From assembly GCA_949358305.1 (NCBI GenBank), contig OX442314.1, positions 30,985,118-31,049,117 on the forward strand: 64,000 nucleotides of DNA. The letters are read 5' to 3'. Within the stretch, counting starts at the first letter, position 1, and every line of letters begins with the position of its first letter. The notes below the pieces were generated by a model. That model was not told the DNA's origin. It ran no database searches and saw only the letters and a program-made list of their open reading frames with translations. A program made the position numbers and the translations under genes. The stretch is from Strigamia acuminata. Taxonomy: Eukaryota; Arthropoda; Chilopoda; Geophilomorpha; Linotaeniidae. Positions 60,827 to 64,000 of this stretch are shown in pieces.

Positions 60827-60999
60827 TGAAAGATAGTATCTCCCTGTAGGATCGAATGACAGTGAGTCCAGCCAGATTGAATGCTATAACATAAAGTGAC
60901 TTTATTTCTAGTGCAAGGTCACCACGTGACCTCACCTGGTCAGGTGTATACACAAACAAGTAGTGCCCTCTAGTGGCAATACATAAGATCACGACAACA
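60827..60999 (-). repeat. Probable 3' LTR of the gypsy element
   Basis: Begins TGTTGTCGTGATC on the minus strand directly after a purine tract, contains AATAAA (near 60900), and a CA end is proposed at 60827, giving 173 bp. The 3' boundary is a guess because the partner LTR is outside the window. Confidence 0.5.
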
Positions 61000-61012
61000 T
61001 CTTTTTTCCTCA
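61000..61012 (-). other. Polypurine tract of the gypsy element
   Basis: TGAGGAAAAAAGA on the minus strand directly abuts the LTR start. Confidence 0.65.
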
Positions 61013-61172
61013 ATAAATCAATTCTCAAATGTACAATAAAATGTTAAACAATAAATTAATGAAATGAACTTTTACAATTGTGTTCAGGCCCGAACTAAAG
61101 AAATTTAAACAATACTAGTACTTATTAATCTTCAAATAATAACAATACAACTTCAACATCGTACACTGGCTT

Positions 61173-64000
61173 TCATCTGCCATAAAACTCCGGTGGGTGT
61201 CTGTCTCTTGCGGAACGCCTCAATGGAATCTCTGGCTCAGCTGGCTGTACGATTACAGGTGTCGGTTCGGGAATTGGGTTTTGCTCCACAATCTGTCTCG
61301 GTTCGGTTTCGTCTAGTCCGTCTGGAATCATCAACGCCTCAGGGGGTGATGTCATCTCAGTATGGTGTGTGTTGTCCAGGTACTCGTCCTCGTGTTGAAT
61401 AAACCGCTTGACATGTGTGATATTTCGTTTTATCACTCTGCCTTCTGGAGTTTCTAAAATTACACAGTTTTTCTTTTTATCTTTAACAATCATTAAATCA
61501 TTATGAAATGCAGAATCTAATTTGTGTTTCCTAATTTTAGAGAGCAGCACTTTATCTCCCACTCGAATCCGGCTTTGTTCCGCCCGTCTCGTTTGATCTG
61601 CGTACACCTTCGATTTTTCTTTTTCTGCCGCATCTCTTGCTCTAACTTCCCTTATTAATTTACTAGTTGGGTTTTTTAGAAGTTGTGGCAACTTATTCTT
61701 CATAATTCTCCCTGTCATTAATTCGTGCGGGGAAGAACCAGTTGTTCGGTGTGGCGTACTTCTATATGACTGTAAAAATTCGCCAAGCGCTATTTTCCAG
61801 TTTCTTCCCTCCACCAAAGCGGCCCTAAATGACTTAACAAACGACTTATTCAGTCTCTCAACGGTCCCATTGGCCTGAGGCCAGTATGGGGTCACTCGCC
61901 GATGTGTAACTCCACATTCCAACATAAACTGTCCAAAATGGTCGGATACGAATTGTGGTCCGTTATCAGATGTCACGACGTCCGGAATTCCCCACGAATC
62001 GAAAATTGACCTCAACCATTCAACTATTTCCTCTGCCTTAGTGGATTTCAATATTTTAGCTTCTGGCCACCGTGAAAAGTAATCCACCGCTACTATGATG
62101 GAATTTCCGTCCATGAACGGCCCGCAAATGTCAATTCCGAGTTCTTTCCACGCTGCCTTCGGTAAAGGGGTGCTACGAATCGGTTCCGTTCTTTCCGTCT
62201 GTCCACCGTATTGACAAGCCTTACACGAATGAATCGCACGCTCAACATCTCCGTCTATTCCCGGCCACCATACTTTTTCTCTTAAACGTTGTTTTGTTTT
62301 TACGATCCCCTGATGACCGATATGTGCCAATTGAATGACTTTCGCGCGCAAATTCTTCGGAATTATGATTCTCGTTCCTCGCATCAAGATCCCCTTCACT
62401 ACGGACAATTCACTTCTTACTGCATTAAATCGAGTTATTACTTTCGGGAAATCCTTCGTCTGTTGTAATGACTTCTTTATTTCTTCAATCTCGTCGTCGA
62501 CTCTTGATTCTTTTTCGACTTCATCCACCGTCATCGCCTTCGGAATTGCACTATTTAAAACAAAATGAACATGTTTCTCACTTTCTCCGACTACTGCCTT
62601 TCCTTCGTCTTCCGGTAACAATCTGGAGAGCGCGTCGGCAATGTTCGAGGTTCCAGGTTTGTGCCTAATCGAAAATTCGTAGGGCTGCAGCCTAAGAACC
62701 CATCGTTCTATTCGAGCTGAAGGCTTTGAACGCGCCGAGTAAATGACCTCAAGAGCTTTGTGGTCGGTGATCAATTCAAATTTTAAACCTATCAGGTAGA
62801 TGCGAAATTTTTCGCATCCCCATACGACCGCCAAAGCCTCTTTTTCGGTCTGCGAGTAGCGACGTTCGACCGACGATAACGTCCGACTTGCGTACGCCAC
62901 TGGTCGCATCAAACCATCGCTCTGACGTTGAGTTAGCACCGCACCGAGTCCGACGGGCGACGCATCGACTGTTAAACGTGTTTCGGCGTCTTTCTTAAAA
63001 AACGCCAATGTGCTCGCCGCGCACAATGCATCTTTCAACGCTTTGAAAGCGACGTCCTGTTGTTTTCCCCATGTGAAGACGACATCTTTCCTCGCTACTT
63101 GTCGTAAGGGTTCGGCCAACGAGGCAAAGTCTGGAATAAATCTAGCACAATAATTAACAAGTCCCAAAAAACTACGCACCTCTGTTTCGTTTTTCGGTGG
63201 AACTGCACTTCTCACCGCTACGACCTTCTGGTCGGCAACTGCAATACCGTCACTTGAAATTATGTGTCCCAGAAAGTTTAATTTCGTAAGTCCAAATCTG
63301 CATTTATTTAGGTTCAAAGTTAACCCGTTGTCTTCGAGAACCTGTAACACCTTCTTTAATCTGTCGTTATGTTCTTTCGGTGTTTTTCCATAGACGATAA
63401 TATCATCTAAACTATTCTTTACACCTGAACACCCTTCTAAGACCGTTTGAATAATTCGTTGATAGTCTTCGGGGGCCGAAGCCACCCCGAAAAACAATCG
63501 TTTGTAACGGTATAAACCGCGATGTGTGACGAATACCGTGTAACGACGGGAGTCCTCTCTCAGCGGTATTTGCAGGTACCCCCATCTGCAATCCAATTTA
63601 CTAATTAAAGCTGCACCGTCGATTTCTTCAAGTATCTCCTCCATTGTTGGAAGAGGATGACGGCATCGTCGCACCGCTTTATTCACGGCACGCATATCCA
63701 AACATATGCGTACTGAGCCGTCAGGTTTACCCACCGGCACCAACGGCGAAACCCAATCGGTGGGGCCGGTTACTGGTTCGATAATGTCTTGATCTAATAG
63801 GACATCTAACTCCACGTCAACTTTTTTCCTTACATGAAACGGCACTCTCCTCACGGATTGCGCCACGGGTCTCACTAATGGGTCTATATGCAAATCAAGT
63901 TCAAAATTTTTTAATTTCCCGATACCTTCAAATAATTTCCCGTGTGGCTCAACTATCCGTTTAATCTCCTCGGTTAAATCCGCCATAATAGCGTCGAAAG
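61173..64000 (-). CDS. pol: Ty3/gypsy Pol polyprotein (RT-RNase H-integrase), partial
   Basis: 937 open codons from the ATG at 63986; the frame is still open upstream (FDAI before the Met), so the protein continues past the edge. Numbering from that Met: reverse transcriptase about 30-260, with catalytic Asp in SKLDCRWGY (D132) and in NSLDDIIVYG (D194, D195; the usual aromatic before xDD is Ser). RNase H about 335-455 (TVDAS, EKEALAVVW, TDHKALE). Integrase zinc finger H555/H558/C588/C591. Integrase core D619, D674 and E710 (DICGPF, TSDNGPQF, NGTVERLNK). It ends RRSARDRHPPEFYGR. No frameshift or stop is seen, so it may be recent. No chromodomain recognised. Confidence 0.95.
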   Translation of the reverse strand, partial: FDAIMADLTEEIKRIVEPHGKLFEGIGKLKNFELDLHIDPLVRPVAQSVRRVPFHVRKKVDVELDVLLDQDIIEPVTGPTDWVSPLVPVGKPDGSVRICLDMRAVNKAVRRCRHPLPTMEEILEEIDGAALISKLDCRWGYLQIPLREDSRRYTVFVTHRGLYRYKRLFFGVASAPEDYQRIIQTVLEGCSGVKNSLDDIIVYGKTPKEHNDRLKKVLQVLEDNGLTLNLNKCRFGLTKLNFLGHIISSDGIAVADQKVVAVRSAVPPKNETEVRSFLGLVNYCARFIPDFASLAEPLRQVARKDVVFTWGKQQDVAFKALKDALCAASTLAFFKKDAETRLTVDASPVGLGAVLTQRQSDGLMRPVAYASRTLSSVERRYSQTEKEALAVVWGCEKFRIYLIGLKFELITDHKALEVIYSARSKPSARIERWVLRLQPYEFSIRHKPGTSNIADALSRLLPEDEGKAVVGESEKHVHFVLNSAIPKAMTVDEVEKESRVDDEIEEIKKSLQQTKDFPKVITRFNAVRSELSVVKGILMRGTRIIIPKNLRAKVIQLAHIGHQGIVKTKQRLREKVWWPGIDGDVERAIHSCKACQYGGQTERTEPIRSTPLPKAAWKELGIDICGPFMDGNSIIVAVDYFSRWPEAKILKSTKAEEIVEWLRSIFDSWGIPDVVTSDNGPQFVSDHFGQFMLECGVTHRRVTPYWPQANGTVERLNKSFVKSFRAALVEGRNWKIALGEFLQSYRSTPHRTTGSSPHELMTGRIMKNKLPQLLKNPTSKLIREVRARDAAEKEKSKVYADQTRRAEQSRIRVGDKVLLSKIRKHKLDSAFHNDLMIVKDKKKNCVILETPEGRVIKRNITHVKRFIQHEDEYLDNTHHTEMTSPPEALMIPDGLDETEPRQIVEQNPIPEPTPVIVQPAEPEIPLRRSARDRHPPEFYGR

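Larger units (their letters stand above)
60827..64000 (-). mobile_element. Ty3/gypsy retrotransposon, 3' part
   Basis: Minus-strand element cut by the right edge. Visible in order: a pol ORF, about 160 bp of AT-rich DNA, a purine tract and a short LTR. The protease and gag ends and the 5' LTR would lie beyond 64000. Confidence 0.9.

Overview
This is nuclear DNA from an animal. It holds spliced cytochrome P450 genes, an SRPK-type protein kinase, LTR retrotransposons and Tc1/mariner debris, and no bacterial or organellar signal. The P450s are CYP3-like with 13 exons, the number I recall for vertebrate CYP3A genes. AT-rich intergenic DNA and introns of about 60 bp to 1.7 kb would suit an invertebrate chordate such as a tunicate, but nothing here proves the clade.

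Region 1 (1-23401) is a head-to-tail array of five complete units of about 4.69 kb that continues past the left edge. Each unit holds an intron-free threonine-rich gene of 710 codons on the + strand, a decayed 3' end of a P450 gene on the minus strand, an A-rich minisatellite block and a possible small spliced gene on the minus strand. The five 710-residue proteins are identical; units differ mainly in minisatellite copy number. A sixth, slightly diverged copy (23402-26294) joins the array to intact P450 DNA.

Region 2 (23922-45689) is a large direct duplication. Copy A (23922-31523) and copy B (38126-45689) each carry the threonine-rich gene, P450 gene CYP-a and P450 gene CYP-b. A gag-only LTR retrotransposon (31524-38125) sits exactly at the junction, with no target-site duplication and mismatched flanks. 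This is what unequal crossing-over between two element insertions would leave. Copy A therefore has a truncated CYP-b, and copy B has a frameshifted threonine-rich gene.

Region 3 (44122-52633) holds two complete P450 genes on the minus strand. CYP-b (519 aa) has a 1.2-kb Tc1/mariner-derived fold-back element in intron 4, ten bases from a splice acceptor. CYP-c (520 aa) has an intronless SRPK-like kinase inside intron 3. Exon lengths sum to whole codons in all complete P450 genes.

Region 4 (52634-64000) is a graveyard: a diverged tandem repeat, a 32-base G run, a minisatellite, a decayed Ty3/gypsy pol piece, two rearranged copies of an unrecognised element with small, tightly packed minus-strand ORFs (one faintly PC4-like), and a nearly full Ty3/gypsy pol ORF running off the right edge. 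The 3' LTR of that last element interrupts one of the small ORFs. All assignments were made by reading the sequence; no database search was possible.
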